Shown here: in pieces, positions 1 to 7,504 of the stretch
How positions within the stretch are numbered: position 1 is the first letter of the stretch
How the letters are laid out: each line of letters begins with the position of its first letter
Assembly (NCBI GenBank): GCA_039630445.1
Contig: JBCNVA010000148.1
Location: forward strand, 1 to 28,922
Source of the DNA: HRBIN15 sp039630445
GTDB taxonomy: Bacteria; Armatimonadota; Fimbriimonadia; Fimbriimonadales; GBS-DC
DNA length: 28,922 nt
Direction of reading: 5' to 3'
Notes under the pieces: generated by a model
What the model saw: the letters and a program-made list of their open reading frames with translations, nothing else
Told to the model about the DNA's origin: nothing
Databases searched by the model: none
Position numbers and translations under genes: made by a program

Positions 1-44
1 GAGCGGGTATAGGGGGCGGGGACTTGACTTTTCAATACCCTTGC

Positions 45-215
45 TCCCAGTGGGAGAGGGGAGTCCGACATCCCCCCTCTCCTCGTGGGAGAGGAGGGCG
101 AGGGGGGTGAGGGGGTATCGCATTCCACACTCACCCCCAGCCCCTCTCCCAGTGGGAGAGGGGAGTTCAGCATCCCCCCTCTCCTCGTGGGAGAGGGGGG
201 CGAGGGGGGTGAGGG
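45..215. repeat. Two copies of a G-rich palindromic repeat
   Basis: Two near-identical segments, about 45-113 and 130-215, lie roughly 102 bp apart. Each carries short inverted repeats of the type CCCTCTCCC-n-GGGAGAGGG (for example 141-163 and 176-198) and ends with GGGCGAGGGGGGTGAGG. One reading frame stays open through both copies and gives low-complexity peptides rich in G, E, P and S, so the start of the following gene is uncertain. Such REP/MITE-like repeats are common in intergenic DNA. Here they stand directly before a coding region that looks 5'-truncated. Confidence 0.75.
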
Positions 216-1353
216 TTGGTCACCCGCGGGACAGTGGGGTGAGGGCATCCATGCACTGATTCTCTCCGCCCGCTTGCCGCGCAAGAATGCCTCATGGCAG
301 GAGGCGCGGGCGGTGTTGCGCGTGCAGTCGGCGCAGTTGTATCTGCACACGCGGGGCAAGCGGTCGTATTGGAGCGTGGAGCCGCCCACGCATGGTGAGG
401 CGAGCGCCAACCCCTATCGCGAGCGGTTCCGACAGGGGGCGACGCTTGTGCCGCGCACCTTCTGGTTCGTGCAGTTGCAGCCCACGCCGTTGGGCTTCAA
501 TCCGAAACTACCACCTGTGGAGACTTACGCGCCCAGCAAAGCAGGTCCCGAAAAGCGCTACAGGAACCTCAGCTATAAGGGCACGGTAGAGGCGCAGTTC
601 CTATATGCAACGCTATTGGGCGACGATGTGGTGCCGTTTGGCTATCGGCATGTGCGTTTGGTGGTGCTGCCGATTGTGCCTGCTGCGGATGGCTACGAAT
701 TGCTGAATGCCGAAACTGCGCGTGCGCAGGGCTACACGCGGTTGGCAGAGTGGTTGGATCGCGCCGAGAGTGAATGGAACCGCCTCCGGGAGCAGAAGGC
801 AGGAAAGGCAAACTTGTACCAGTGGCTAGACTACCAAAGCAAACTAACAATCCAGTCGCCCACAGCGCGGTACCGCGTGATGTACCCGAACTTTCAGCGC
901 GTGAGTTTTGCCAGCGTGGTTGATGTGGAGCAGGTGAAGCAGGAGGCGCAGCAGCGGTATGGCGTGCCCGTAAGTGGCTTTATCGTGGAGTCAGCGTTGT
1001 ATGCGTGCGAAACGAACGATGAGGAAGAGGCACATTACTTGTGCGCGTTGCTGAACGCTTCAGTGATAGATGAGCGGTTAGGTGCGTTGCGCCGCAAGGA
1101 GCAAAAGACGCATCCGAATGTTCACAAGAAGATCTTTGATGTAGCGGTGTTGCCGTTGTATGAGGCGGGGGATGGGCGGCATCGGGCGTTGGCGGCGTTG
1201 GGGCGTGCGTGTGCGTTGCGGGTGCGGGAGGCGTTGGCGTCGGGTGTGTTGGATGGGCGGTTGGAGATTGGTGTGTTGCGTCGTCGTGTGCGCGAGCTGT
1301 TGGCGTCGGAGTTGGCGGAGATCGATCGGTTGGCGCGGGAGGTGGTGGGATGA
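85..1353 (+). CDS. C-terminal part of a probable N6-adenine DNA methylase/type IIG restriction protein
   Basis: The frame from GTG 85 encodes 422 residues. The first 55 or so are translated repeat and are probably not native protein; convincing sequence begins near base 250. The C-terminal half resembles the specificity/tail region of large Eco57I- or BREX-type adenine methylases: an RNLSYKGTVEAQFLY segment, a late YLCALLNASVIDERL segment (typical of the end-of-TRD partial-file motif in such enzymes), then KTHPNVHKKIFDVAVLPLY and a helical tail. No SAM-binding or NPPY motif is present, so the catalytic half is missing. In this frame there are stops at 10-12 and 25-27, so the rest of the gene does not simply run in from the left. 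It is either a remnant split by the repeat or a gene continuing upstream in another frame. The stop TGA (1351-1353) overlaps the first bases of the next repeat. The family call is from sequence resemblance only. Confidence 0.5.
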   Translation: MGEEGEGGEGVSHSTLTPSPSPSGRGEFSIPPLLVGEGGEGGEGWSPAGQWGEGIHALILSARLPRKNASWQEARAVLRVQSAQLYLHTRGKRSYWSVEPPTHGEASANPYRERFRQGATLVPRTFWFVQLQPTPLGFNPKLPPVETYAPSKAGPEKRYRNLSYKGTVEAQFLYATLLGDDVVPFGYRHVRLVVLPIVPAADGYELLNAETARAQGYTRLAEWLDRAESEWNRLREQKAGKANLYQWLDYQSKLTIQSPTARYRVMYPNFQRVSFASVVDVEQVKQEAQQRYGVPVSGFIVESALYACETNDEEEAHYLCALLNASVIDERLGALRRKEQKTHPNVHKKIFDVAVLPLYEAGDGRHRALAALGRACALRVREALASGVLDGRLEIGVLRRRVRELLASELAEIDRLAREVVG

Positions 1354-1434
1354 GATTCCTCGCTTCGCTCGGAATGACAGGGTGTTTTTTTGCTTACGCG
1401 CTCAGTGTCATTCCGAGCCGAAGGCGAGGAATCT
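1352..1434. repeat. Inverted-repeat hairpin element, copy 1 (ATTCCTCG...GGAATGACA family)
   Basis: Two arms of about 28 bases (1352-1379 and 1407-1434) are nearly reverse-complementary and surround a T-rich loop. The left arm has the CGCTTCGCTCGG variant and the right arm the GCCGAAGGCG variant. The same core occurs at 8287-8370 and 22630-22712. The core belongs to a dispersed hairpin family seen in many bacterial phyla (from general knowledge). The left arm begins inside the stop codon of the methylase fragment, so it could serve as its 3' end. Confidence 0.8.
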
Positions 1435-1468
1435 AAGTTGAAATGTTATGTTTCCGTATTCAGGTGAG

Positions 1469-1565
1469 CTATCGTCAGCGGGGATGCTGACGCCACGAGT
1501 ACGCCCTGCGTAGCGCTAATGCCTCGCCAGCAACATCACGGCGTTTGTTCTGCCAATTGGTATAA
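1469..1565. repeat. Hairpin array, locus 1 (short, degenerate)
   Basis: This is a shortened copy of the arrays at 7505-7758 and 26173-26466. It has one clear hairpin, GTCAGC-ggggat-GCTGAC (1474-1491), then a degenerate unit, then the family's conserved end (CATCACGGCGTTTGTTCTGCC followed by AATTGGTATAA at 1555-1565). The end lies one base from the stop codon of the minus-strand cutA gene. The opposite end lacks the ACTTGAAATGG block found at the other two loci, so it is probably truncated. Confidence 0.7.
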
Positions 1566-1566
1566 C

Positions 1567-1875
1567 TCAACAGGGCGGTATCTCGGCGTGGAGCCAGTTC
1601 AAGAAGGGCACATTGACCTGCGCGGGCGTCAGCTCCGCAACGAAGTTGGTGTAGGTGATGTGTTCGCGCAGCACCTGCTCAATAGCGTCGAAGTAGCCCG
1701 AGCGCGTTTTGACAATCAGCACCACCTCTGGCTCCTGCACAATCTTGCCTTCCCAGCGGTAGGCACAGGTGATGGGGAACCAGTTAACGCACACCGCCAG
1801 TCGTCGCTCCAGCAAGGCGCGCCCGATACGCTCCGCCTCCTCCGCTGTGTTCAGCGTGATGTAATACAGCCGCAT
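1567..1875 (-). CDS. cutA: CutA-family divalent-cation tolerance protein
   Basis: The product has 102 residues, the normal CutA length, and matches the family throughout. Near the N-terminus there is YITLNTAEEAERIGRALLE, then AVCVNWFPITCAYRWEGKI and EPEVVLIVKTR, and near the end AELTPAQVNVPFLNWL. CutA proteins are small cytoplasmic trimers with a ferredoxin-like fold. Copper tolerance is the historic label, but the role in most bacteria is unsettled. A good ribosome-binding site (AGGGAGGG) stands 8 bases before ATG 1875. It is the last gene of the yceD-rpmF-plsX-MBL-cutA run, 24 bases after the MBL gene. Its stop codon touches the end of a hairpin array. Confidence 0.92.
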   Translation of the reverse strand: MRLYYITLNTAEEAERIGRALLERRLAVCVNWFPITCAYRWEGKIVQEPEVVLIVKTRSGYFDAIEQVLREHITYTNFVAELTPAQVNVPFLNWLHAEIPPC

Positions 1876-1899
1876 CGACCATTCCCTCCCTCAGAGAGT

Positions 1900-2673
1900 C
1901 TACCCTTTGACCTCCACCACCTGCCCATCGTATGCCAGCTCTACACCTGCAGGCAGCTGGGCGTTCACTGTCTCATAGTCAAAAGCGTGGGTCAGATGCG
2001 TGAACAGGGTGTGCTTCGGTTGCAACGCCTGCACTACCTGCAGCGCCTGCTCCAGATTGAAGTGTGTGGGGTGTGGGTCGTAGCGCAGGGCGTCCAAGAT
2101 GAGCAGCTCCAACCCTTTTAGGCGCTCGAAGCTTTCGGGCGGAATGTAGCTCACATCGGTCACATAGGCGAAGTTGCCCACCCGAAACGCCAGAATCGGC
2201 ATCTCGCCGTGAAACACGCGCAACGGCTCGATAGTCAAGTCGCCTATCTGCAGCATGCCTGTGATCGCACGGAACTCGATCTGAGGGGTGCTGGTGCCGG
2301 GCGGAAAGGGGTGAAACACATAGCGGAACACGCGCTTCAGGTCGTCCAGCGCGGACGGCTCAGCGTAGACTGGGATGGGCTTGCCCGTGCGCAGGGTGAA
2401 GCCGCGTACATCGTCCAGCCCCATGATGTGGTCAGCATGGGTGTGGGTAATTAGCACGGCGTCCAGATGCTCATCGAGGCGCGCAGCCAGCAGCTGCAGG
2501 CGCAGTTCAGGCGGTGCATCGATCAGCACGCTCGCGCCAGCCGATTGCAGGTGGACACTGGGGCGCGTGCGATGATTGCGCGGGTCGTTGGAGGTACACA
2601 CGGCACAGCGGCAGCCCAGCTGGGGCACGCCCATCGAGGTGCCGCAGCCCAGCACCGTGACGCGCAGGCTCAC
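1900..2673 (-). CDS. MBL-fold metallohydrolase, PhnP-like
   Basis: The product has 257 residues. The N-terminus VTVLGCGTSMGVPQLGC and a following cluster of cysteines (CRCAVC) are typical of the PhnP/PqqB-like branch of the metallo-beta-lactamase superfamily. The metal-binding motif HTHADH lies near residues 77-82, with further ligands likely at the FHGE histidine, the Asp of VTDVSY and the His of FTHLTH. PhnP itself cleaves cyclic phosphodiesters of ribose. Nothing nearby concerns phosphonates, so the substrate here is unknown; nucleotide or RNA phosphodiesters are possible. The start is GTG 2673, with AAGGAGG 8 bases upstream, inside the end of plsX. The gap to plsX is 3 bases, so co-translation is likely. 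Confidence 0.85.
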   Translation of the reverse strand: MSLRVTVLGCGTSMGVPQLGCRCAVCTSNDPRNHRTRPSVHLQSAGASVLIDAPPELRLQLLAARLDEHLDAVLITHTHADHIMGLDDVRGFTLRTGKPIPVYAEPSALDDLKRVFRYVFHPFPPGTSTPQIEFRAITGMLQIGDLTIEPLRVFHGEMPILAFRVGNFAYVTDVSYIPPESFERLKGLELLILDALRYDPHPTHFNLEQALQVVQALQPKHTLFTHLTHAFDYETVNAQLPAGVELAYDGQVVEVKG

Positions 2674-2676
2674 CGC

Positions 2677-3684
2677 TCAGCCCTCCTTCTCGCGATGGAG
2701 CAGTTCCAGCGCGTGGCGCAGCGTGGGCACGAGCCGATTGGCAACCGCCTGCGCCGCCACCGCAATTGCTTGACGCACCGCGTACCGATCGGAGCGCCCG
2801 TGCCCGATGATGCAGACACCATTCACGCCTAAAAGCGGCGCGCCCCCATACTCGCGATAATCGAGCCGCCGCTTCACACGGTCAAAGGCGGGTTTCAGCA
2901 ACGCCAGCGGCAGCCGATTGAAAACGCTGCGGGTTAGCTCCTCCTTGACGATTTTGAGGATAGTTTCAGCGACGCCCTCACCCGTTTTCAGAAACACATT
3001 GCCCACGAAGCCATCGCAGACCACTACATCGGCGACGCCCTCAAAAAAGGTCTTGCCCTCCACATTGCCCACGAACTCGTCTTTGAGATGCGCCTGCAGC
3101 AGCTGGTACGCCTCTTTGGTCAGCGTGTTGCCTTTAGTGGCTTCCTCGCCGATATTCAGCAGCCCGACGCGCGGGTTGGGGATCTCCAGCACCTGCGCGG
3201 CGTAGATTTGCCCCATCAGGGCAAAGTCGAGCAGGTGGCGTGGGGTGCAGTCGACGGTGGCGCCGCTATCGAGCAGCACACAGCGTCCCGTGTAGGTAGG
3301 CAGCACGGTGGCGATCGCTGGGCGGTCGACATAGGGCAGGCTGCCCCACAGCAGTTTGGCGACCACGCCGACTGCGCCCGTGTTGCCCATCGAGACGAGC
3401 GCATCCGCCTCGCCCTGCTTGACCATCTGAGCAGCGACGACCAGCGACGAGTCGCGCTTACGCCGTACCGCCGCAACGGGCGAATCGTCCATCGTGATGA
3501 CCTGGGAGGCGTGGCGCAAGCGCAAGTTGGCTGGACGCCTACGCGACGGTAGCAACGCTTCGATCCGGGCAGTGTCGCCCACCAATATAATCTCGAAGCT
3601 TACCTGTCGCGCCGATTCGAGCGCGCCCAGCACGATTTCCTGAGGGGCATAGTCGCCCCCCATTGCGTCGACCGCGATACGCAT
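2677..3684 (-). CDS. plsX: Phosphate acyltransferase PlsX
   Basis: PlsX makes acyl-phosphate from acyl-ACP, feeding the PlsY step of phospholipid synthesis at the cytoplasmic face of the membrane. The 335-residue product has the family start MRIAVDAMGGDYAP, the central SMGNTGAV segment, GLLNIGEEATKGN, CDGFVGNVFLKTGEG and the late GAPLLGVNGVCIIGHG. The length is normal. ATG 3684 fits the family N-terminus; GTG 3687, one codon earlier, is also possible. The start overlaps the rpmF stop (TGATG arrangement). The order yceD-rpmF-plsX is conserved widely, but here fabH does not follow; an MBL hydrolase and cutA do. Confidence 0.97.
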   Translation of the reverse strand: MRIAVDAMGGDYAPQEIVLGALESARQVSFEIILVGDTARIEALLPSRRRPANLRLRHASQVITMDDSPVAAVRRKRDSSLVVAAQMVKQGEADALVSMGNTGAVGVVAKLLWGSLPYVDRPAIATVLPTYTGRCVLLDSGATVDCTPRHLLDFALMGQIYAAQVLEIPNPRVGLLNIGEEATKGNTLTKEAYQLLQAHLKDEFVGNVEGKTFFEGVADVVVCDGFVGNVFLKTGEGVAETILKIVKEELTRSVFNRLPLALLKPAFDRVKRRLDYREYGGAPLLGVNGVCIIGHGRSDRYAVRQAIAVAAQAVANRLVPTLRHALELLHREKEG

Positions 3685-3881
3685 CACTCTTCAGTGTCCG
3701 CGCCCAAAATCGCCTGCGTGTATTTGCGTCCGCGATAGTAGCCGCATGACGGGCAGGCGCGATGGGGCAGGTGCCACTCGCCACACTGCCGACAGCGGCT
3801 CAGCCCAGGCATATCGAGCTTGTAGTGCGTGCGTCGCTTTGCGCCACGCGAATGCGTGTGTCTGCGTTTTGGATTTGCCAT
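3684..3881 (-). CDS. rpmF: 50S ribosomal protein L32
   Basis: The 65-residue basic protein starts MANPKRRHTHSRGAKRRTHY, the L32 hallmark. It contains a four-cysteine zinc site, C-x2-C near residues 31-34 and C-x2-C near 44-47, so it is the zinc-binding (C+) form rather than the zinc-free paralogue. The last residues (ADTEE) are acidic. AGGAGGT stands 5 bases before ATG 3881. The gene sits between the yceD-like gene and plsX, as in many bacteria, linking ribosome and membrane-lipid production. Confidence 0.97.
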   Translation of the reverse strand: MANPKRRHTHSRGAKRRTHYKLDMPGLSRCRQCGEWHLPHRACPSCGYYRGRKYTQAILGADTEE

Positions 3882-3884
3882 CGT

Positions 3885-4442
3885 TTACCTCCTGTTCTCC
3901 TCGTCGTCGTGTTCGGCGTACCAGGCGCGTGCCAGCGCTTCGAAGGCGGGATGCCCCGCGCGTGGCGGGCAGCTGCAGCTGCCCTCGTTCAGGTTCTTCC
4001 CGCAACGGGGACATAGCCCCTTGCAGTCTGGCTGGCACACCGGTGCCATCGGCAGGTGCAAAATCACATACTGCCGCAGCAACTCATCCACATAGAGTCC
4101 ATTCCCCTCAAACACGGGGAACGAGTCCCGATCTTCCACCTCAGCGTAGCCCTGAGGGTTCAGCCCCGCCGGTGTGCCCACCAGCGGGAACTCCTCCTGG
4201 ATGCGGAACTCAACGGGCTGCCGATAGAAAGTTAAACAGCGTCCGCACTCCAGCCACACCACGGTGCGGAACTCACCCGTGATGCGCAGGATGCGTCCGC
4301 CGCTTTCGGCAATCAGCACACCCTTCACCGGTTCCGCCAGCGGGGGAGCCTCTTCCCGCTCTAACCAGATTTCGATCGGGTACTCGACCCGGCGCCCGGG
4401 ATGCTGGACAACATCATTCAGATCCAAGCGATACGCTTTCAT
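3885..4442 (-). CDS. yceD: DUF177/YceD-family protein (23S rRNA accumulation protein)
   Basis: The 185-residue product begins MKAYRLDLNDVV, has a C-x2-C pair (LECGRCL) near residue 62, and ends with the family's second cysteine group CQPDCKGLCPRCG followed by a further CSC. Immediate linkage to rpmF supports the family call. In E. coli, YceD is needed for normal 23S rRNA accumulation; the molecular role is not well defined. It is the first gene of the five-gene minus-strand operon. A purine-rich GGGGGAG precedes ATG 4442 by 6 bases. Confidence 0.9.
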   Translation of the reverse strand: MKAYRLDLNDVVQHPGRRVEYPIEIWLEREEAPPLAEPVKGVLIAESGGRILRITGEFRTVVWLECGRCLTFYRQPVEFRIQEEFPLVGTPAGLNPQGYAEVEDRDSFPVFEGNGLYVDELLRQYVILHLPMAPVCQPDCKGLCPRCGKNLNEGSCSCPPRAGHPAFEALARAWYAEHDDEENRR

Positions 4443-4504
4443 CCTCGGCTCCCCCTTTGGGTCGCAAAAGCCCCGCCGTCCCGACGAGACTTTTGACTCC
4501 TATT

Positions 4505-4510
4505 ATTGTA
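4505..4510 (-). promoter_or_regulatory. Possible -10 element for the yceD-rpmF-plsX operon
   Basis: TACAAT on the minus strand is the best -10 candidate in the 108-bp divergent gap between the yceD-like gene and nnr. It would give a leader of about 55 bases. No convincing -35 hexamer is seen at 16-18 bp, so the call is weak. Confidence 0.3.
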
Positions 4511-4550
4511 CCCCCAATCCGTAAAAGTGGAGTAAACGCCCTGAACAGGA

Positions 4551-6143
4551 ATGAGCTTTTATAGGGCGAATTGGAAAGCTATGCGCTGGGGCACGCCTGT
4601 GGTGAGCGCGGCGGAGATGCGCGCACTGGATAGGGTGACTATTGAGGAAGATAAGGTGCCCTCCCTGATTTTGATGGAGCGTGCAGGGCAGGGCGTTTTT
4701 CGTCACCTGTGCGAGTGGTTCCACCCGATTCAGGGGCGACGGATTGCCGTCGTGGTGGGCAAGGGGAATAACGGGGGCGACGGCATGGTGGTTGCCCGCT
4801 ATCTCTATGAGGCGGATGCACGGGTGCATCTGTGGCTGGCAGTGGATCCAAGCGAGTTCACGGGCGACGCTGCCGTGCAGTGGCAAATCGTGCGCGCCTA
4901 CGGCATCCCCGCGCTGCCTGCACCGCCAAACCCCGATCCCGCCCTGTTCCGCGAGGAGGAGGTGCTAATCGACGCGCTGCTGGGCACAGGGCTACAGGGC
5001 GAGGTGCGCGAGCCGTACCGCGGGTTGATCGAGGCGATGAACGCCAGTGGCTGTCCGATTGTGGCGGTGGACATCCCCTCCGGACTGGATGCCGACACGG
5101 GACGCGAGTGGGGGGTGGCGATCCGTGCGCGCTACACTGTGACGATGGCACTACCCAAGCTAGGCTTTTTCCAGAACGCGGGACCGCGCTGCACAGGCAA
5201 ATGGGTTGCTGTGCCCATCGGGGTTGCGCCCCAGCGACTGGAGACGCTGCAAAGCACGGCACGATTGCTCAGTGCCCGTGACATCGGCGCGATGGTGCCG
5301 CGCTGGTCGCCCGACGCGCACAAGGGGCATCGTGGACATGTGCTGATTGTAGGTGGCTCGCCCGGCATGGTGGGCGCACCCGCGCTGGCAGGCATCTCTG
5401 CCTTGCGCCTTGGCGCCGGACTCGCAACGGTGGCGACGCCCGCCCGCATTCAGCCGCAGGTCGCTCGCTTCTACCCAGAGCTGATGACCCTGCCCCTGCC
5501 CGATGGCGATACAGGTGCGCTCACTCGTGATGGCGTCCGCTACCTCAGCGAGCGCTGGGCGCGATTCGATGTGCTGGCGCTCGGTCCGGGGCTGGGACAG
5601 CTGGAGCCGACGGGCAACGCCATCTTGGAGCTGCTGACACTGTGGAGCCAGCTGGATCGCCCGCTGGTGATCGATGCGGACGGCTTGAACTGGCTGGCAC
5701 GATTGAGTGGTGAGGTCCCTCTGCCCTCCCGCACGGTGCTGACACCCCATCCGGGCGAGGCGGCACGCCTGCTGCAGATCGAAACCCATCAGGTGCAGGA
5801 GGATCGCCTGAGCGCAGTCGCCCTTCTCCATGAGCGATACGGAGCGACAGTGGTGCTGAAAGGCGCGTACAGCCTGATTACGGACGGTTCGGGCATCTGG
5901 ATTGTGCCCTTTGCGGAGCCGAGCTTGGCGACGGGCGGTTCAGGCGATGTGCTGACGGGCGCTATCGCTGCCTTCTTGGCGCAAGGTTTGGCTCCTCTGG
6001 AAGCGAGCATGGCGGGTGCGTATCTGCACGCAGCGGCAGGAGCGCAGCTTGCTTGTGAGGGGCATGCAGCCTATACCGCCGACGACCTGAGTCGTGCCTT
6101 GCCCCTATCCCTTGCAGCGGTCAGTCAGCGAGGTACAGGTTAG
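4551..6143 (+). CDS. nnr: Bifunctional NAD(P)HX epimerase/dehydratase Nnr
   Basis: Nnr repairs hydrated NAD(P)H in the cytoplasm. The N-terminal epimerase half (about 1-230) shows GKGNNGGDGMVVARYL, DALLGTGLQGEVREPY and VDIPSGLDADTGREWG. The C-terminal ADP/ATP-dependent dehydratase half (about 245-525) shows HKGHRGHVLIVGGSPGMVGA, ALGPGLGQ, VIDADGLNWL, LTPHPGEAARLL and the nucleotide-binding ATGGSGDVLTGAIAAFLAQG. At 530 residues it is a full-length fusion. ATG 4551 has its AGGA immediately adjacent. ATG 4581, ten codons on, with GGAA upstream and the family-like start MRWGTPVVSAAEM, is an equally good start. The stop overlaps the stop of the convergent permease gene. Confidence 0.95.
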   Translation: MSFYRANWKAMRWGTPVVSAAEMRALDRVTIEEDKVPSLILMERAGQGVFRHLCEWFHPIQGRRIAVVVGKGNNGGDGMVVARYLYEADARVHLWLAVDPSEFTGDAAVQWQIVRAYGIPALPAPPNPDPALFREEEVLIDALLGTGLQGEVREPYRGLIEAMNASGCPIVAVDIPSGLDADTGREWGVAIRARYTVTMALPKLGFFQNAGPRCTGKWVAVPIGVAPQRLETLQSTARLLSARDIGAMVPRWSPDAHKGHRGHVLIVGGSPGMVGAPALAGISALRLGAGLATVATPARIQPQVARFYPELMTLPLPDGDTGALTRDGVRYLSERWARFDVLALGPGLGQLEPTGNAILELLTLWSQLDRPLVIDADGLNWLARLSGEVPLPSRTVLTPHPGEAARLLQIETHQVQEDRLSAVALLHERYGATVVLKGAYSLITDGSGIWIVPFAEPSLATGGSGDVLTGAIAAFLAQGLAPLEASMAGAYLHAAAGAQLACEGHAAYTADDLSRALPLSLAAVSQRGTG

Positions 6144-6766
6144 ACCTCCACGCGAAGTGCCGCCGCAGGAGGCATCTTCGCCGCGCGATAGGCGGGCAAG
6201 ATGGTGGCAATAATCGTCAGCCCCACCCCGATGCCCATCGCCTGACCCAGCAATACCAGCCACGCCAGCGGGCTAACCACTGTGAACACCGCTGCGCCTA
6301 ACCGAAACAGATTGATGAGCGTGATTAGCCCCCAGCCTACCCCGAAGCCGACCAGCGACGCCACGATGCCCATCAGCCCCGCCTCAATAAAGAACAGCTT
6401 CACAATAAACGAATCGAGCGCGCCAAGGCACTTCATCGTGCCAATCTCGCGAAACCGCTCCGCCACCGCCATTAGCATCGAGTTGGTGATGCCCACGGCG
6501 GATAGCACCAGGCTCATCACCACCAGCCAGGTCTGGCGCGTGGCGGTCTCCAACGCGACGGGGTCATTCGGATCGATGGGGGGCGCGTAGAGGTTCGCGG
6601 TGCGCACCGCGGTGAAAAGCGCAATACCCAGCATTACGCCCGCAGCCGTGATCAGCGAGCGCAGGAAGCGCACCCGAATGTTCAGCAGGCTGATCCGAAA
6701 CGCCACTGACAGTGGCAGCTGCACCTGCTTGCGAATTGTGCCCTTGCCCGCTTGGCTAACGCTCAT
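6140..6766 (-). CDS. Compact FtsX-type ABC transporter permease
   Basis: The 208-residue product has about four membrane segments: near 37-55, then after a short loop 80-103, 130-155 and 170-200. The motif MAVAERFREIGTMKCLGA between the second and third segments is the FtsX/MacB permease signature, and the end AYRAAKMPPAAALRVEV matches the family's C-terminus. The large periplasmic domain normally between the first two segments is reduced to about 20 residues, so this is roughly half the length of LolC/MacB-type permeases. No ATPase partner is adjacent. It lies 20 bases after the redoxin gene and is likely co-transcribed. Substrate unknown. Confidence 0.82.
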   Translation of the reverse strand: MSVSQAGKGTIRKQVQLPLSVAFRISLLNIRVRFLRSLITAAGVMLGIALFTAVRTANLYAPPIDPNDPVALETATRQTWLVVMSLVLSAVGITNSMLMAVAERFREIGTMKCLGALDSFIVKLFFIEAGLMGIVASLVGFGVGWGLITLINLFRLGAAVFTVVSPLAWLVLLGQAMGIGVGLTIIATILPAYRAAKMPPAAALRVEV

Positions 6767-6786
6767 CGATATAAGCGTACCCGCTT

Positions 6787-7458
6787 TCAGGGCACGATAA
6801 TCAACCCGCTGGAGGCGCCGCGCAGCACCTGCTGCACAAATAACGGTTCAGGCAGTGCGCCCTCGAAGCTGTGCTGGTCGTTGATCACCACTTTAGGCAC
6901 AGCCATCACCTGAAACTGGTTCGCCAGCTCGGGGAACTCCTCGCTGCTAATGCCCTCGGCGGTGATGAGGTCGCTCGCCATCGCCAGTTTGTACGCCATG
7001 CGCACGGCAGCGGGGCAGTAGGGACAACCGTAGGTCACGAACACGCGAATATGCACAGGGCGGCGCAGGTTTGCCAGCATCAGCCGGCTATCGGGCGAAA
7101 GCATCGGGTCGCCCCGACCGACATCCTCGATCGCGCCCACCAGCGACGCGAACTCGAACCCTGCGGGGATGCCCGTGTAGCGAATGCCGTAATCCTTTTC
7201 CTCCGTGCGCACCACAATGGCAGGGGCGCGCTCAATTTGGTACTGCTTTGCTACCTCGGGTTCGCCCTCCAGGCTGTGCTGCTCCATCACTACCTTGCCG
7301 CCCGAAACCGCTACAATCTCCTGCGCAATCTGGGAGAGCAGCTCGCTCGTTTCGGGCTGCTGCTGCGTGGTAAACACTACCAGCTTGACCGTGTGTGTGA
7401 GGTCTGCGAGCCGCTTTTGCAACGCCTGTCGATCCTTCTCCTGTAGCAGTGTCATCAT
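6787..7458 (-). CDS. Protein disulfide oxidoreductase-like protein with two thioredoxin folds
   Basis: The 223-residue product resembles the tandem-thioredoxin PDO proteins of thermophiles such as Pyrococcus PDO. The N-terminal fold (about 1-115) contains KLVVFTT and the cis-proline segment IERAPAIVV but has no cysteines where the first CxxC belongs. The C-terminal fold (about 125-223) has VFVTYGCPYC and VMAVPKVVIN, so only one redox site remains. No signal peptide is seen, so it should act in the cytoplasm. GAGGTG precedes the tandem ATG codons at 7458/7455. It is the first gene of a unit with the downstream permease. Confidence 0.83.
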   Translation of the reverse strand: MMTLLQEKDRQALQKRLADLTHTVKLVVFTTQQQPETSELLSQIAQEIVAVSGGKVVMEQHSLEGEPEVAKQYQIERAPAIVVRTEEKDYGIRYTGIPAGFEFASLVGAIEDVGRGDPMLSPDSRLMLANLRRPVHIRVFVTYGCPYCPAAVRMAYKLAMASDLITAEGISSEEFPELANQFQVMAVPKVVINDQHSFEGALPEPLFVQQVLRGASSGLIIVP

Positions 7459-7504
7459 CTGTTCACCTCGATAAGGTTACCTCTCTATTAGAGAATTCAG
7501 TAGG

